Assembly: GCA_920105625.2 (NCBI GenBank)
Contig: OV050031.1
Span: 95,237,676-95,301,675 of the forward strand
Direction: 5' to 3'
DNA from: Clusia tigrina
Lineage: Eukaryota > Arthropoda > Insecta > Diptera > Clusiidae
DNA: 64,000 nucleotides
The first letter of the stretch is position 1, and the number at the start of each line of letters is the position of its first letter. Shown piece by piece: positions 38,600-51,141 of the stretch. The notes beneath the pieces were generated by a model. That model saw only the letters and a list, made by a program, of their open reading frames with translations, was not told the origin of the DNA and ran no database searches. A program made the position numbers and the translations under genes.

Positions 38600-41500
38600 A
38601 CTGGAGCGTCATAAAACCTTGAAACTTTGTAACAATAAAGTACTCGAGCCTCTTGTCAATTTAAGCTATCGCTCAAAGCTATGCTACCCTTAAGTCCCGA
38701 ATCAAACACTGATAAAACTTCAAATATCCCTAAGTTCTATACGGTACGTCCTACACCTATCAAAGTTTGCAATATACAAATGCTTGTAACTTTTTACTGG
38801 AGCGTCATAAAACCTTGAAATTTTGTAACAATAAAGCACTCGAGCCTCTTGTCAATTTAAGCTATCGCTGAAAGCTATGCTACCCTTAAGTCCCAAATCA
38901 AACACTGATAAAACTTCAAATGGCCCTAAATTCTATACAGTACGTCCTACACCTATCAAAGTTTGCAACATACAAATGCTTGTAACTTTTCACTGGAGCG
39001 TCATAAAACCTTGAAATTTTGTAACAATAAAGTACTCGAGCCTCTTGTCAATTTAAGCTATCGCTCAAAGCTATGCTACCCTTAAGTCCCAAATCAAACA
39101 CTGATAAAACTTCAAATGGCCCTAACTTCTATACGGTACGTCCTACACCTATCAAAGTTTGCAACATACAAATGCTTGTAACTTTTTACTGGAGCGTCAT
39201 AAAACCTTGAAATTTTGTAACAATAAAGCACTCGAGCCTCTTGTCAATTTAAGCTATCGCTCAAAGCTATGCTACCCTTAAGTTCCAAATAAAACACTGA
39301 TAAAACTTCAAATGGCCCTAACTTCTGTACGGTACGTCCTACACCTATCAAAGTTTGCAACATTCAAATGCTTGTAACTTTTTACTGGAGCGTCATAAAA
39401 CCTTGAAATTTTGTTACAATAAAGTACTCGAGCCTCTTGTCAATTTAAGCTATCGCTCAAAGCTAAGCTACCCTTGAGTCCCAAATCAATCACTGATAAA
39501 ACTTCAAATGGCCCTAACTTCTGTACGGTACGTCCTACACCTATCAAAGTTTGCAACATTCAAATGCTTGTAACTTTTTACTGGAGCGTCATAAAACCTT
39601 GAAATTTTGTAACAATAAAGTACTCGAGCCTCTTGTCAATTTAAGCTATCGCTCAAAGCTAAGCTACCCTTGAGTCCCAAATCAATCACTGATAAAACTT
39701 CAAATGGCCCTAACTTCTGTACGGTACGTCCTACACCTATCAAAGTTTGCAACATATAAATGCTTGTAACTTTTTACTGGAGCGTAATAAAACCTTGAAA
39801 TTTTGTAACAATAAAGTACTCGAGCCTCTTGTCAATTTAAGCTATCGCTCAAAGCTATGCTACCCTTAAGTCCCAAATCAAACACTGATAAAACTTCAAA
39901 TGGCCCTAACTTCTGTACCGTACGTCCTACACCTATCAAAGTTTGCAACATACAAATGCTTGTAACTTTTTACTGGAGCGTCATAAAACGTTGAAATTTT
40001 GTAACAATAAAGTACTCGAGCCTCTTGTCAATTTAAGCTATCGCTCAAAGCTATGCTACCCTTAAGTTCCAAATCAAACACTGATAAAACTAGAAATGGC
40101 CCTAACTTCTATACGGTACGTCCTACACCTATCAAAATTTGCAAAATACAAATGCTTGTAACTTTTTACTGGAGCGTAATAAAACCTTGAAATTTTGTAA
40201 CAATAAAGTACTCGAGCCTCTTGTCAATTTAAGCTATCGCTCAAAGCTATGCTACCCTTAAGTCCCAAATCAAACACTGATAAAACTTCAAATGGCCCTA
40301 AATTCTATACGGTACGTCCTACACCTATCAAAGTTTGCAACATATAAATACTTGTAACTTTTTACGGGAGCGTCATAAAACCTTGAAATTTTGTAACAAT
40401 AAAGTACTCGAGCCTCTTGTCAATTTAAGCTATCGCTCAAAGCTATGCTACCCTTAAGTCCCGAATCAAACACTGATAAAACTTCAAATGGCCTTAGTTC
40501 TATACGGTACGTCCTACACCTATCAAAATTTGCAAAATACAAATGCTTGTAACTTTTCACTGGAGCGTCATAAAACCTTGAAATTTTGTAACAATAAAGT
40601 ACTCGAGCCCCTTGTCAATTTAAGCTATCGCTCAAAGCTATGCTACCCTTGAATCCCAAATAAAACACTGATAAAACTTTAAATTGCCCTAACTTCTATA
40701 CGGTACGTCCTGTACCTATCAAAATTTGCAACATACAAATGCTTGTAACTGTTTACTGGAGCGTCATAAAACCTTGAAACTTTGTAACAATAAAGTACTC
40801 GAGCCTCTTGTCAATTTAAGCTATCGCTCAAAGCTATGCTACCCTTAAGTCCCGAATCAAACACTGATAAAACTTCAAATATCCCTAAGTTCTATACGGT
40901 ACGTCCTACACCTATCAAAGTTTGCAATATACAAATGCTTGTAACTTTTTACTGGAGCGTCATAAAACCTTGAAATTTTGTAACAATAAAGCGCTCGAGC
41001 CTCTTGTCAATTTAAGCTATCGCTGAAAGCTATGCTACCCTTAAGTCCCAAATCAAACACTGATAAAACTTCAAATGGCCCTAAATTCTATACAGTACGT
41101 CCTACACCTATCAAAGTTTGCAACATACAAATGCTTGTAACTTTTCACTGGAGCGTCATAAAACCTTGAAATTTTGTAACAATAAAGTACTCGAGCCTCT
41201 TGTCAATTTAAGCTATCGCTCAAAGCTATGCTACCCTTAAGTCCCAAATCAAACACTGATAAAACTTCAAATGGCCCTAACTTCTATACGGTACGTCCTA
41301 CACCTATCAAAGTTTGCAACATACAAATGCTTGTAACTTTTTACTGGAGCGTCATAAAACCTTGAAATTTTGTAACAATAAAGTACTCGAGCCTCTTGTC
41401 AATTTAAGCTATCGCTCAAAGCTATGCTACCCTTAAGTTCCAAATAAAACACTGATAAAACTTCAAATGGCCTTAACTTCTGTACGGTACGTCCTACACC

Positions 41501-42205
41501 TATCAAAGTTTGCAACATACAAATGCTTGTAACTTTTTACTGGAGCGTCATAAAACCTTGAAATTTTGTAACAATAAAGTACTCGAGCCTCTTGTCAATT
41601 TAAGCTATCGCTCAAAGCTAAGCTACCCTTGAGTCCCAAATCAATCACTGATAAAACTTCAAATGGCCCTAACTTCTGTACGGTACGTCCTACACCTATC
41701 AAAGTTTGCAACATATAAATGCTTGTAACTTTTTACTGGAGCGTAATAAAACCTTGAAATTTTGTAACAATAAAGTACTCGAGCCTCTTGTCAATTTAAG
41801 CTATCGCTCAAAGCTATGCTACCCTTAAGTCCCAAATCAAACACTGATAAAACTTCAAATGGCCCTAACTTCTGTACCGTACGTCCTACACCTATCAAAG
41901 TTTGCAACATACAAATGCTTGTAACTTTTTACTGGAGCGTCATAAAACGTTGAAATTTTGTAATAATAAAGTACTCGAGCCTCTTGTCAATTTAAGCTAT
42001 CGCTCAAAGCTATGCTACCCTTAAGTTCCAAATCAAACACTGATAAAACTTCAAATGGCCCTAACTTCTATACGGTACGTCCTACACCTATCAAAATTTG
42101 CAAAATACAAATGCTTGTAACTTTTTACTGGAGCGTAATAAAACCTTGAAATTTTGTAACAATAAAGTACTCGAGCCTCTTGTCAATTTAAGCTATCGCT
42201 CAAAG
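38391..42205. repeat. 23-unit duplication, left copy
   Basis: This segment recurs with an offset of 4,507 bp (23 units less 1 bp). Shared rare marks include ctgttt at 38594, paired gctaagctac units at 39461 and 39657, actagaaatgg near 40088, and the one-base deletion gccttagttc at 40491. By eye I counted about 14 differences over about 3.8 kb, so identity is near 99.6%. The unit order is A B G D E E Z H T I K A B G D E Z H T. The match ends inside the unit at 42127, which is a hybrid. A second E unit in this block is absent from most HOR-1 cycles. Confidence 0.9.
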
Positions 42206-42322
42206 CTATGCTACCCTTAAGTCCCAAATCAAACACTGATAAAACTTCAAATGGCCCTAAATTCTATACAGTACGTCCTACACCTATCAAAGTTTGCAAC
42301 ATACAAATGCTTGTAACTTTTC
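42127..42322. repeat. Chimeric unit, T start and B end
   Basis: Begins like T (gcgtaataaaacc, tcccaaatc, cctaaattctat) but ends like B (tatacagtac, catacaaatgc and then ttttcactgg), and is followed by G as B normally is. This fits an unequal exchange that joined T to the tail of B and removed I, K and A. The switch point lies between the start of the remainder and the tatacag site; diagnostic bases are too sparse to place it better. Confidence 0.75.
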
Positions 42323-42714
42323 ACTGGAGCGTCATAAAACCTTGAAATTTTGTAACAATAAAGTACTCGAGCCTCTTGTCAATTTAAGCTATCGCTCAAA
42401 GCTATGCTACCCTTAAGTCCCAAATCAAACACTGATAAAACTTCAAATGGCCCTAACTTCTATACGGTACGTCCTACACCTATCAAAGTTTGCAACATAC
42501 AAATGCTTGTAACTTTTTACTGGAGCGTCATAAAACCTTGAAATTTTGTAACAATAAAGTACTCGAGCCTCTTGTCAATTTAAGCTATTGCTCAAAGCTA
42601 TGCTACCCTTGAGTCCCAAATCAAACACTGATAAAACTTCAAATGGCCCTAACTTCTGTACGGTACGTCCTACACCTATCAAAGTTTGCAACATATAAAT
42701 GCTTGTAACTTTTT

Positions 42715-43106
42715 ACTGGAGCGTCATAAAACCTTGAAATTTTGTAACAATAAAGCACTCGAGCCTCTTGTTAATTTAAGCTATCGTTCAAAGCTATGCT
42801 ACCCTTAAGTCCCAAATAAAACACTGATAAAACTTCAAATGGCCCTAAATTCTATACGGTACGTCCTACACCTATCAAAGTTTGCAACATTCAAATGCTT
42901 GTAACTTTTTACTGGAGCGTCATAAAACCTTGAAATTTTGTAACAATAAAGTACTCGAGCCTCTTGTCAATTTAAGCTATCGCTCAAAGCTAAGCTACCC
43001 TTGAGTCCCAAATCAATCACTGATAAAACTTCAAATGGCCCTAACTTCTGTACGGTACGTCCTACACCTATCAAAGTTTGCAACATATAAATGCTTGTAA
43101 CTGTTT
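42715..43106. repeat. Two consecutive chimeric units (M/D and E/K)
   Basis: The unit at 42715 starts as M (gcactcgag, gttaattt, cgttcaaag, cctaaattctatacgg) and ends as D (acattcaaatg), so one unit is missing from the usual M-D-E order. The next, at 42911, is E (gctaagctac) but ends with the taactgtttactgg normally found after K, and is followed by A. The same E-to-A junction lies at 38404-38600. It therefore predates the 23-unit duplication, while the M/D junction is the duplication boundary itself. Confidence 0.75.
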
Positions 43107-46100
43107 ACTGGAGCGTCATAAAACCTTGAAACTTTGTAACTATAAAGTACTCGAGCCTCTTGTCAATTTAAGCTATCGCTCAAAGCTATGCTACCCTTAA
43201 GTCCCGAATCAAACACTGATAAAACTTCAAATATCCCTAAGTTCTATACGGTACGTCCTACACCTATCAAAGTTTGCAATATACAAATGCTTGTAACTTT
43301 TTACTGGAGCGTCATAAAACCTTGAAATTTTGTAACAATAAAGCACTCGAGCCTCTTGTCAATTTAAGCTATCGCTGAAAGCTATGCTACCCTTAAGTCC
43401 CAAATCAAACACTGATAAAACTTCAAATGGCCCTAAATTCTATACAGTACGTCCTACACCTATCAAAGTTTGCAACATACAAATGCTTGTAACTTTTCAC
43501 TGGAGCGTCATAAAACCTTGAAATTTTGTAACAATAAAGTACTCGAGCCTCTTGTCAATTTAAGCTATCGCTCAAAGCTATGCTACCCTTAAGTCCCAAA
43601 TCAAACACTGATAAAACTTCAAATGGCCCTAACTTCTATACGGTACGTCCTACACCTATCAAAGTTTGCAACATACAAATGCTTGTAACTTTTTACTGGA
43701 GCGTCATAAAACCTTGAAATTTTGTAACAATAAAGTACTCGAGCCTCTTGTCAATTTAAGCTATCGCTCAAAGCTATGCTACCCTTAAGTTCCAAATAAA
43801 ACACTGATAAAACTTCAAATGGCCCTAACTTCTGTACGGTACGTCCTACACCTATCAAAGTTTGCAACATTCAAATGCTTGTAACTTTTTACTGGAGCGT
43901 CATAAAACCTTGAAATTTTGTAACAATAAAGTACTCGAGCCTCTTGTCAATTTAAGCTATCGCTCAAAGCTAAGCTACCCTTGAGTCCCAAATCAATCAC
44001 TGATAAAACTTCAAATGGCCCTAACTTCTGTACGGTACGTCCTACACCTATCAAAGTTTGCAACATTCAAATGCTTGTAACTTTTTACTGGAGCGTCATA
44101 AAACCTTGAAATTTTGTAACAATAAAGTACTCGAGCCTCTTGTCAATTTAAGCTATCGCTCAAAGCTAAGCTACCCTTGAGTCCCAAATCAATCACTGAT
44201 AAAACTTCAAATGGCCCTAACTTCTGTACGGTACGTCCTACACCTATCAAAGTTTGCAATATATAAATGCTTGTAACTTTTTACTGGAGCGTAATAAAAC
44301 CTTGAAATTTTGTAACAATAAAGTACTCGAGCCTCTTGTCAATTTAAGCTATCGCTCAAAGCTATGCTACCCTTAAGTCCCAAATCAAACACTGATAAAA
44401 CTTCAAATGGCCCTAACTTCTGTACCGTACGTCCTACACCTATCAAAGTTTGCAACATACAAATGCTTGTAACTTTTTACTGGAGCGTCATAAAACGTTG
44501 AAATTTTGTAACAATAAAGTACTCGAGCCTCTTGTCAATTTAAGCTATCGCTCAAAGCTATGCTACCCTTAAGTTCCAAATCAAACACTGATAAAACTAG
44601 AAATGGCCCTAACTTCTATACGGTACGTCCTACACCTATCAAAATTTGCAAAATACAAATGCTTGTAACTTTTTACTGGAGCGTAATAAAACCTTGAAAT
44701 TTTGTAACAATAAAGTACTCGAGCCTCTTGTCAATTTAAGCTATCGCTCAAAGCTATGCTACCCTTAAGTCCCAAATCAAACACTGATAAAACTTCAAAT
44801 GGCCCTAAATTCTATACGGTACGTCCTACACCTATCAAAGTTTGCAACATATAAATACTTGTAACTTTTTACGGGAGCGTCATAAAACCTTGAAATTTTG
44901 TAACAATAAAGTACTCGAGCCTCTTGTCAATTTAAGCTATCGCTCAAAGCTATGCTACCCTTAAGTCCCGAATCAAACACTGATAAAACTTCAAATGGCC
45001 TTAGTTCTATACGGTACGTCCTACACCTATCAAAATTTGCAAAATACAAATGCTTGTAACTTTTCACTGGAGCGTCATAAAACCTTGAAATTTTGTAACA
45101 ATAAAGTACTCGAGCCCCTTGTCAATTTAAGCTATCGCTCAAAGCTATGCTACCCTTGAATCCCAAATAAAACACTGATAAAACTTCAAATTGCCCTAAC
45201 TTCTATACGGTACGTCCTGTACCTATCAAAGTTTGCAACATACAAATGCTTGTAACTGTTTACTGGAGCGTCATAAAACCTTGAAACTTTGTAACAATAA
45301 AGTACTCGAGCCTCTTGTCAATTTAAGCTATCGCTCAAAGCTATGCTACCCTTAAGTCCCGAATCAAACACTGATAAAACTTCAAATATCCCTAAGTTCT
45401 ATACGGTACGTCCTACACCTATCAAAGTTTGCAATATACAAATGCTTGTAACTTTTTACTGGAGCGTCATAAAACCTTGAAATTTTGTAACAATAAAGCA
45501 CTCGAGCCTCTTGTCAATTTAAGCTATCGCTGAAAGCTATGATACCCTTAAGTCCCAAATCAAACACTGATAAAACTTCAAATGGCCCTAAATTCTATAC
45601 AGTACGTCCTACACCTATCAAAGTTTGCAACATACAAATGCTTGTAACTTTTCACTGGAGCGTCATAAAACCTTGAAATTTTGTAACAATAAAGTACTCG
45701 AGCCTCTTGTCAATTTAAGCTATCGCTCAAAGCTATGCTACCCTTAAGTCCCAAATCAAACACTGATAAAACTTCAAATGGCCCTAACTTCTATACGGTA
45801 CGTCCTACACCTATCAAAGTTTGCAACATACAAATGCTTGTAACTTTTTACTGGAGCGTCATAAAACCTTGAAATTTTGTAACAATAAAGTACTCGAGCC
45901 TCTTGTCAATTTAAGCTATCGCTCAAAGCTATGCTACCCTTAAGTTCCAAATAAAACACTGATAAAACTTCAAATGGCCCTAACTTCTGTACGGTACGTC
46001 CTACACCTATCAAAGTTTGCAACATTCAAATGCTTGTAACTTTTTACTGGACCGTCATAAAACCTTGAAATTTTGTAACAATAAAGTACTCGAGCCTCTT

Positions 46101-46712
46101 GTCAATTTAAGCTATCGCTCAAAGCTAAGCTACCCTTGAGTCCCAAATCAATCACTGATAAAACTTCAAATGGCCCTAACTTCTGTACGGTACGTCCTAC
46201 ACCTATCAAAGTTTGCAACATATAAATGCTTGTAACTTTTTACTGGAGCGTAATAAAACCTTGAAATTTTGTAACAATAAAGTACTCGAGCCTCTTGTCA
46301 ATTTAAGCTATCGCTCAAAGCTATGCTACCCTTAAGTCCCAAATCAAACACTGATAAAACTTCAAATGGCCCTAACTTCTGTACCGTACGTCCTACACCT
46401 ATCAAAGTTTGCAACATACAAATGCTTGTAACTTTTTACTGGAGCGTCATAAAACGTTGAAATTTTGTAACAATAAAGTACTCGAGCCTCTTGTCAATTT
46501 AAGCTATCACTCAAAGCTATGCTACCCTTAAGTTCCAAATCAAACACTGATAAAACTTCAAATGGCCCTAACTTCTATACGGTACGTCCTACACCTATCA
46601 AAATTTGCAAAATACAAATGCTTGTAACTTTTTACTGGAGCGTAATAAAACCTTGAAATTTTGTAACAATAAAGTACTCGAGCCTCTTGTCAATTTAAGC
46701 TATCGCTCAAAG
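42898..46712. repeat. 23-unit duplication, right copy
   Basis: Partner of the segment about 4.5 kb to the left. The shared marks fall at 43101 (ctgttt), 43968 and 44164 (gctaagctac), 44595 (actagaaatgg) and 44998 (gccttagttc), all at the same 4,507-bp offset. It begins inside the hybrid unit at 42715 and continues in normal HOR-1 order through T, beyond the point where the left copy breaks off. The copy-specific changes I saw include gtaactataaag, gcaatatataaatg, ggaccgtc and gctatcactc. Confidence 0.9.
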
Positions 46713-47785
46713 CTTTGCTACCCTTAAGTCCCAAATCAAACACTGATAAAACTTCAAATGGCCCTAAATTCTATACGGTACGTCCTACACCTATCAAAGT
46801 TTGCAACATATAAATACTTGTAACTTTTTACGGGAGCGTCATAAAACCTTGAAATTTTGTAACAATAAAGTACTCGAGCCTCTTGTCAATTTAAGCTATC
46901 GCTCAAAGCTATGCTACCCTTAAGTCCCGAATCAAACACTGATAAAACTTCAAATGGCCCTAAGTTCTATACAGTACGTCCTACACCTATCAAAGTTTGC
47001 AACATACAAATGCTTGTAACTTTTTACTGGAGCGTCATAAAACCTTGAAATTTTGTAACAATAACGTACTCGAGCCTCTTGTCCATTTAAGCTATCGCTC
47101 AAAGCTATGCTACCCTTGAGTCGCAAATCAATCACTGATAAAACTTCAAATGGCCCTAACTTCTGTACGGTACGTCCTACACCTATCAAAGTTTGCAACA
47201 TATAAATGCTTGAAACTTTTTACTGGAGCGTAACAAAACCTTGAAATTTTGTAACAATAAAGTACTCGAGCCTCTTTCCAATTTAAGCTATCGCTCAAAG
47301 CTATGCTACCCTTAAGTCCCAAATGAAACACTGATAAAACTTCAAATGGCCCTAACTTCTATACGGTACGTCCTACACCTATCAAAGTTTGCAACATATA
47401 AATGCATTTAACTTTTCACTGGAGCGTCATAAAACCTTGAAATTTTGTAACAATAAAGTTCTCGAGCCTCTTGTCAATTTAAGCTATCGCTCAAAGCTAT
47501 GCTACCCTTAAGTCCCGAATCAAACACTGATAAAACTTCAAATGGCCCTAACTTCTATACGGTACGTCCTACACCTATCAAAGTTTGCAACATACAAATG
47601 CTTGTAACTTTTTTCTGGAGCGTCATAAAACCTTGAAATTTTGTACCAATAAAGTACTCGAGCCTCTTGTCAATTTAAGATATCGCTCAAAGCTATGCTA
47701 CCCTTGAGTCCCAAATCAAACACTGATAAAACTTCAAATGGCCCTAACTTCTATACGGTACGTCCTACACCTATCAAAGTTTGCA

Positions 47786-47795
47786 ACATATATGT
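47786..47795. repeat. 10-bp palindrome acatatatgt in N4 units
   Basis: The N4 class reads acatatatgtgcttg where other units read acatataaatgcttg. Two base changes create a perfect 10-bp palindrome. The same site is present at 49550, 55038, 57586, 59938, 62095 and 63859, so it is fixed in the class. Whether any protein reads it is unknown; it may be chance. Confidence 0.8.
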
Positions 47796-48170
47796 GCTTG
47801 TAACTTTTTACTGGAGCGTAATAAAACCTTGAAATTTTGTAACAATAAAGCACTCGAGCCGCTTGACAATTTAAGCTATCGCTCAAAGCTATGCTACCCT
47901 TGAGTCCCAAATCAAACTCTGATAAAACTTCAAATGGCCCGGCCTTCTGTACGGTACGTCATACACCTATCAAAGTTTGCAACATACAAATGCTTGTAAC
48001 TTTTTACTGGAGCGTCATAAAACCTTGAAATTTTGTAACAATAAAGTACTCGAGCCTCTTGTCAATTTAAGCTATCGCTCAAAGCTATGCTACCCTTAAG
48101 TCCCGAATCAAACACTGATAAAACTTTAAATGGCCCTAACTTCTGTACGGTACGTCCTACACCTATCAAA

Positions 48171-48183
48171 GTGTGCAACACAC
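48171..48183. repeat. Small dyad gtgtg-caa-cacac in N6 units
   Basis: N6 units carry gtgtgcaacacac, a perfect five-base inverted repeat with a three-base loop. Most units have gtttgcaacatac here, with no such pairing. It arises by joining the gtgtgc variant to the cacacaaatgcattt end known from zone 1. It also occurs at 49935, 55423, 57971, 60323 and 62872. It is short and may have no function. Confidence 0.78.
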
Positions 48184-49377
48184 AAATGCATTTAACTTTT
48201 TACTGGAGCGTCATAAAACCTTGAAATTTTGTAACAATAAAGCACTCGAGCCGTTTGTCAATTTAAGCTTTCGCTCAAAGCTATGCTACCCTTGAGTCCC
48301 AAATAAAACACTTATAAAACTTCAAATGGCCCTAACTTCTATACGGTACGTCCTACACCTATCAAAGTTTGCAACATACAAATGCTTGTAACTTTTTACT
48401 GGAGCGTCATAAAACCTTGAAATTTTGTAACAATAAAGTACTCGAGCCTCTTGTCAATTTAAGCTATCGCTCAAAGCTATTCTACCCTTAAGTTCCAAAT
48501 AAAACACTGATAAAACTTCAAATGGCCCTAACTTCTGTACGGTACGTCCTACACCTATCAAAGTTTGCAACATTCAAATGCTTGTAACTTTTTACTGGAG
48601 CGTCATAAAACCTTGAAATTTTGTAACAATAAAGTACTCGAGCCTCTTGTCAATTTAAGCTATCGCTCAAAGCTAAGCTACCCTTGAGTCCCAAATCAAT
48701 CACTGATAAAACTTCAAATGGCCCTAACTTCTGTACGGTACGTCCTACACCTATCAAAGTTTGCAACATATAAATGCTTGTAACTTTTTACTGGAGCGTA
48801 ATAAAACCTTGAAATTTTGTAACAATAAAGTACTCGAGCCTCTTGTCAATTTAAGCTATCGCTCAAAGCTATGCTACCCTTAAGTCCCAAATCAAACACT
48901 GATAAAACTTCAAATGGCCCTAACTTCTGTACCGTACGTCCTACACCTATCAAAGTTTGCAACATACAAATGCTTGTAACTTTTTACTGGAGCGTCATAA
49001 AACGTTGAAATTTTGTAACAATAAAGTACTCGAGCCTCTTGTCAATTTAAGCTATCGCTCAAAGCTATGCTACCCTTAAGTTCCAAATCAAACACTGATA
49101 AAACTTCAAATGGCCCTAACTTCTATACGGTACGTCCTACACCTATCAAAATTTGCAAAATACAAATGCTTGTAACTTTTTACTGGAGCGTAATAAAACC
49201 TTGAAATTTTGTAACAATAAAGTACTCGAGCCTCTTGTCAATTTAAGCTATCGCTCAAAGCTTTGCTACCCTTAAGTCCCAAATCAAACACTGATAAAAC
49301 TTCAAATGGCCCTAAATTCTATACGGTACGTCCTACACCTATCAAAGTTTGCAACATACAAATGCTTGTAACTTTTT

Positions 49378-51141
49378 TCTGGAGCGTCATAAAACCTTGA
49401 AATTTTGTACCAATAAAGTACTCGAGCCTCTTGTCAATTTAAGATATCGCTCAAAGCTATGCTACCCTTGAGTCCCAAATCAAACTCTGATAAAACTTCA
49501 AATGGCCCTAACTTCTATACGGTACGTCCTACACCTATCAAAGTTTGCAACATATATGTGCTTGTAACTTTTTACTGGAGCGTAATAAAACCTTGAAATT
49601 TTGTAACAATAAAGCACTCGAGCCGCTTGACAATTTAAGCTATCGCTCAAAGCTATGCTACCCTTGAGTCCCAAATCAAACTCTGATAAAACTTCAAATG
49701 GCCCGGCCTTCTGTACGGTACGTCATACACCTATCAAAGTTTGCAACATACAAATGCTTGTAACTTTTTACTGGAGCGTCATAAAACCTTGAAATTTTGT
49801 AACAATAAAGTACTCGAGCCTCTTGTCATTTTAAGCTATCGCTCAAAGCTATGCTACCCTTAAGTCCCGAATCAAACACTGATAAAACTTTAAATGGCCC
49901 TAACTTCTGTACGGTACGTCCTACACCTATCAAAGTGTGCAACACACAAATGCATTTAACTTTTTACTGGAGCGTCATAAAACCTTGAAATTTTGTAACA
50001 ATAAAGCACTCGAGCCGTTTGTCAATTTAAGCTTTCGCTCAAAGCTATGCTACCCTTGAGTCCCAAATAAAACACTTATAAAACTTCAAATGGCCCTAAC
50101 TTCTATACGGTACGTCCTACACCTATCAAAGTTTGCAACATACAAATGCTTGTAACTTTTTACTGGAGCGTCATAAAACCTTGAAATTTTGTAACAATAA
50201 AGTACTCGAGCCTCTTGTCAATTTAAGCTATCGCTCAAAGCTATGCTACCCTTAAGTTCCAAATAAAACACTGATAAAACTTCAAATGGCCCTAACTTCT
50301 GTACGGTACGTCCTACACCTATCAAAGTTTGCAACATTCAAACGCTTGTAACTTTTTACTGGAGCGTCATAAAACCTTGAAATTTTGTAACAATAAAGTA
50401 CTCGAGCCTCTTGTCAATTTAAGCTATCGCTCAAAGCTAAGCTACCCTTGAGTCCCAAATCAATCACTGATAAAACTTCAAATGGCCCTAACTTCTGTAC
50501 GGTACGTCCTACACCTATCAAAGTTTGCAACATATAAATGCTTGTAACTTTTTACTGGAGCGTAATAAAACCTTGAAATTTTGTAACAATAAAGTACTCG
50601 AGCCTCTTGTCAATTTAAGCTATCGCTCAAAGCTATGCTACCCTTAAGTCCCAAATCAAACACTGATAAAACTTCAAATGGCCCTAACTTCTGTACCGTA
50701 CGTCCTACACCTATCAAAGTTTGCAACATACAAATGCTTGTAACTTTTTACTGGAGCGTCATAAAACGTTGAAATTTTGTAACAGTAAAGTACTCGAGCC
50801 TCTTGTCAATTTAAGCTATCGCTCAAAGCTATGCTACCCTTAAGTTCCAAATCAAACACTGATAAAACTTCAAATGGCCCTAACTTCTATACGGTACGTC
50901 CTACACCTATCAAAATTTGCAAAATACAAATGCTTGTAACTTTTTACTGGAGCGTAATAAAACCTTGAAATTTTGTAACAATAAAGTACTCGAGCCTCTT
51001 GTCAATTTAAGCTATCGCTCAAAGCTTTGCTACCCTTAAGTCCCAAATCAAACACTGATAAAACTTCAAATGGCCCTAAATTCTATACGGTACGTCCTAC
51101 ACCTATCAAAGTTTGCAACATATAAATGCTTGTAACTTTTT
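49378..51141. repeat. HOR-2 partial cycle, nine units
   Basis: Units N4 N5 N6 N7 D E Z H T start at 49378. They match copy a closely, with shared marks aagatatcgc, acatatatgt, cccggcc, gtgtgcaacacac and gctttgctac. After T the sequence goes to a unit (51142) with gcctcataaaacc at its start and gctattgctc later, a D-start/L-remainder hybrid, and then into HOR-1 order with M at 51338. Confidence 0.85.

Larger units (their letters stand above)
28408..46829. repeat. Zone 3: higher-order repeat 1 (12-13 units)
   Basis: Units can be told apart by rare marks and recur in a fixed order. Z has gtaccgtacg; H has cgttgaaat, ttccaaatc and gcaaaatac; T has ataaatacttg; I has acgggagcg, cccgaatc and gcaaaatac; O has ggtgcgtcctacatc; P has gtactggagcc; K has gagccccttg, aaattgccc and cctgtacct; A has gaaactttg, aatatccct and gcaatatac; B has cgctgaaag and tatacagtac; G is near consensus; L has gctattgctc; M has gttaattt and cgttcaaag; D has ttccaaataaaac and acattcaaatg; E has gctaagctac and aaatcaatc. 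The Z mark occurs at 30115, 32663, 36387, 39915, 41874, 44422 and 46381. The intervals are 13, 19, 18, 10, 13 and 10 units, so copies are often shortened or recombined. Confidence 0.92.
46830..49377. repeat. HOR-2 cycle, copy a (2,548 bp)
   Basis: Thirteen units I' N1-N7 D E Z H T, starting at 46830 and every 196 bp. Its last unit (49182) is T by its gctttgctac and cctaaattctatacgg, but ends as N3 does, with catacaaatgc and ttttttctgg. The next unit is N4 at 49378, so N1 to N3 are skipped. Against the copy at 54082 I counted about ten differences over the first 2 kb, including aaatgaaac, cccgaatc against ccctaatc, and cccggcc against cccagcc. Confidence 0.88.

Noticed and set aside
46927..46943. 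Possible CENP-B box in cccgaatc units
   Set aside because: On the reverse strand the consensus needs CCCG, then a T two bases later, and CGAA at the far end. The units have tcccgaatcaaacactg: CCCG and T fit but CACT stands where CGAA is required. No unit class has all core bases.
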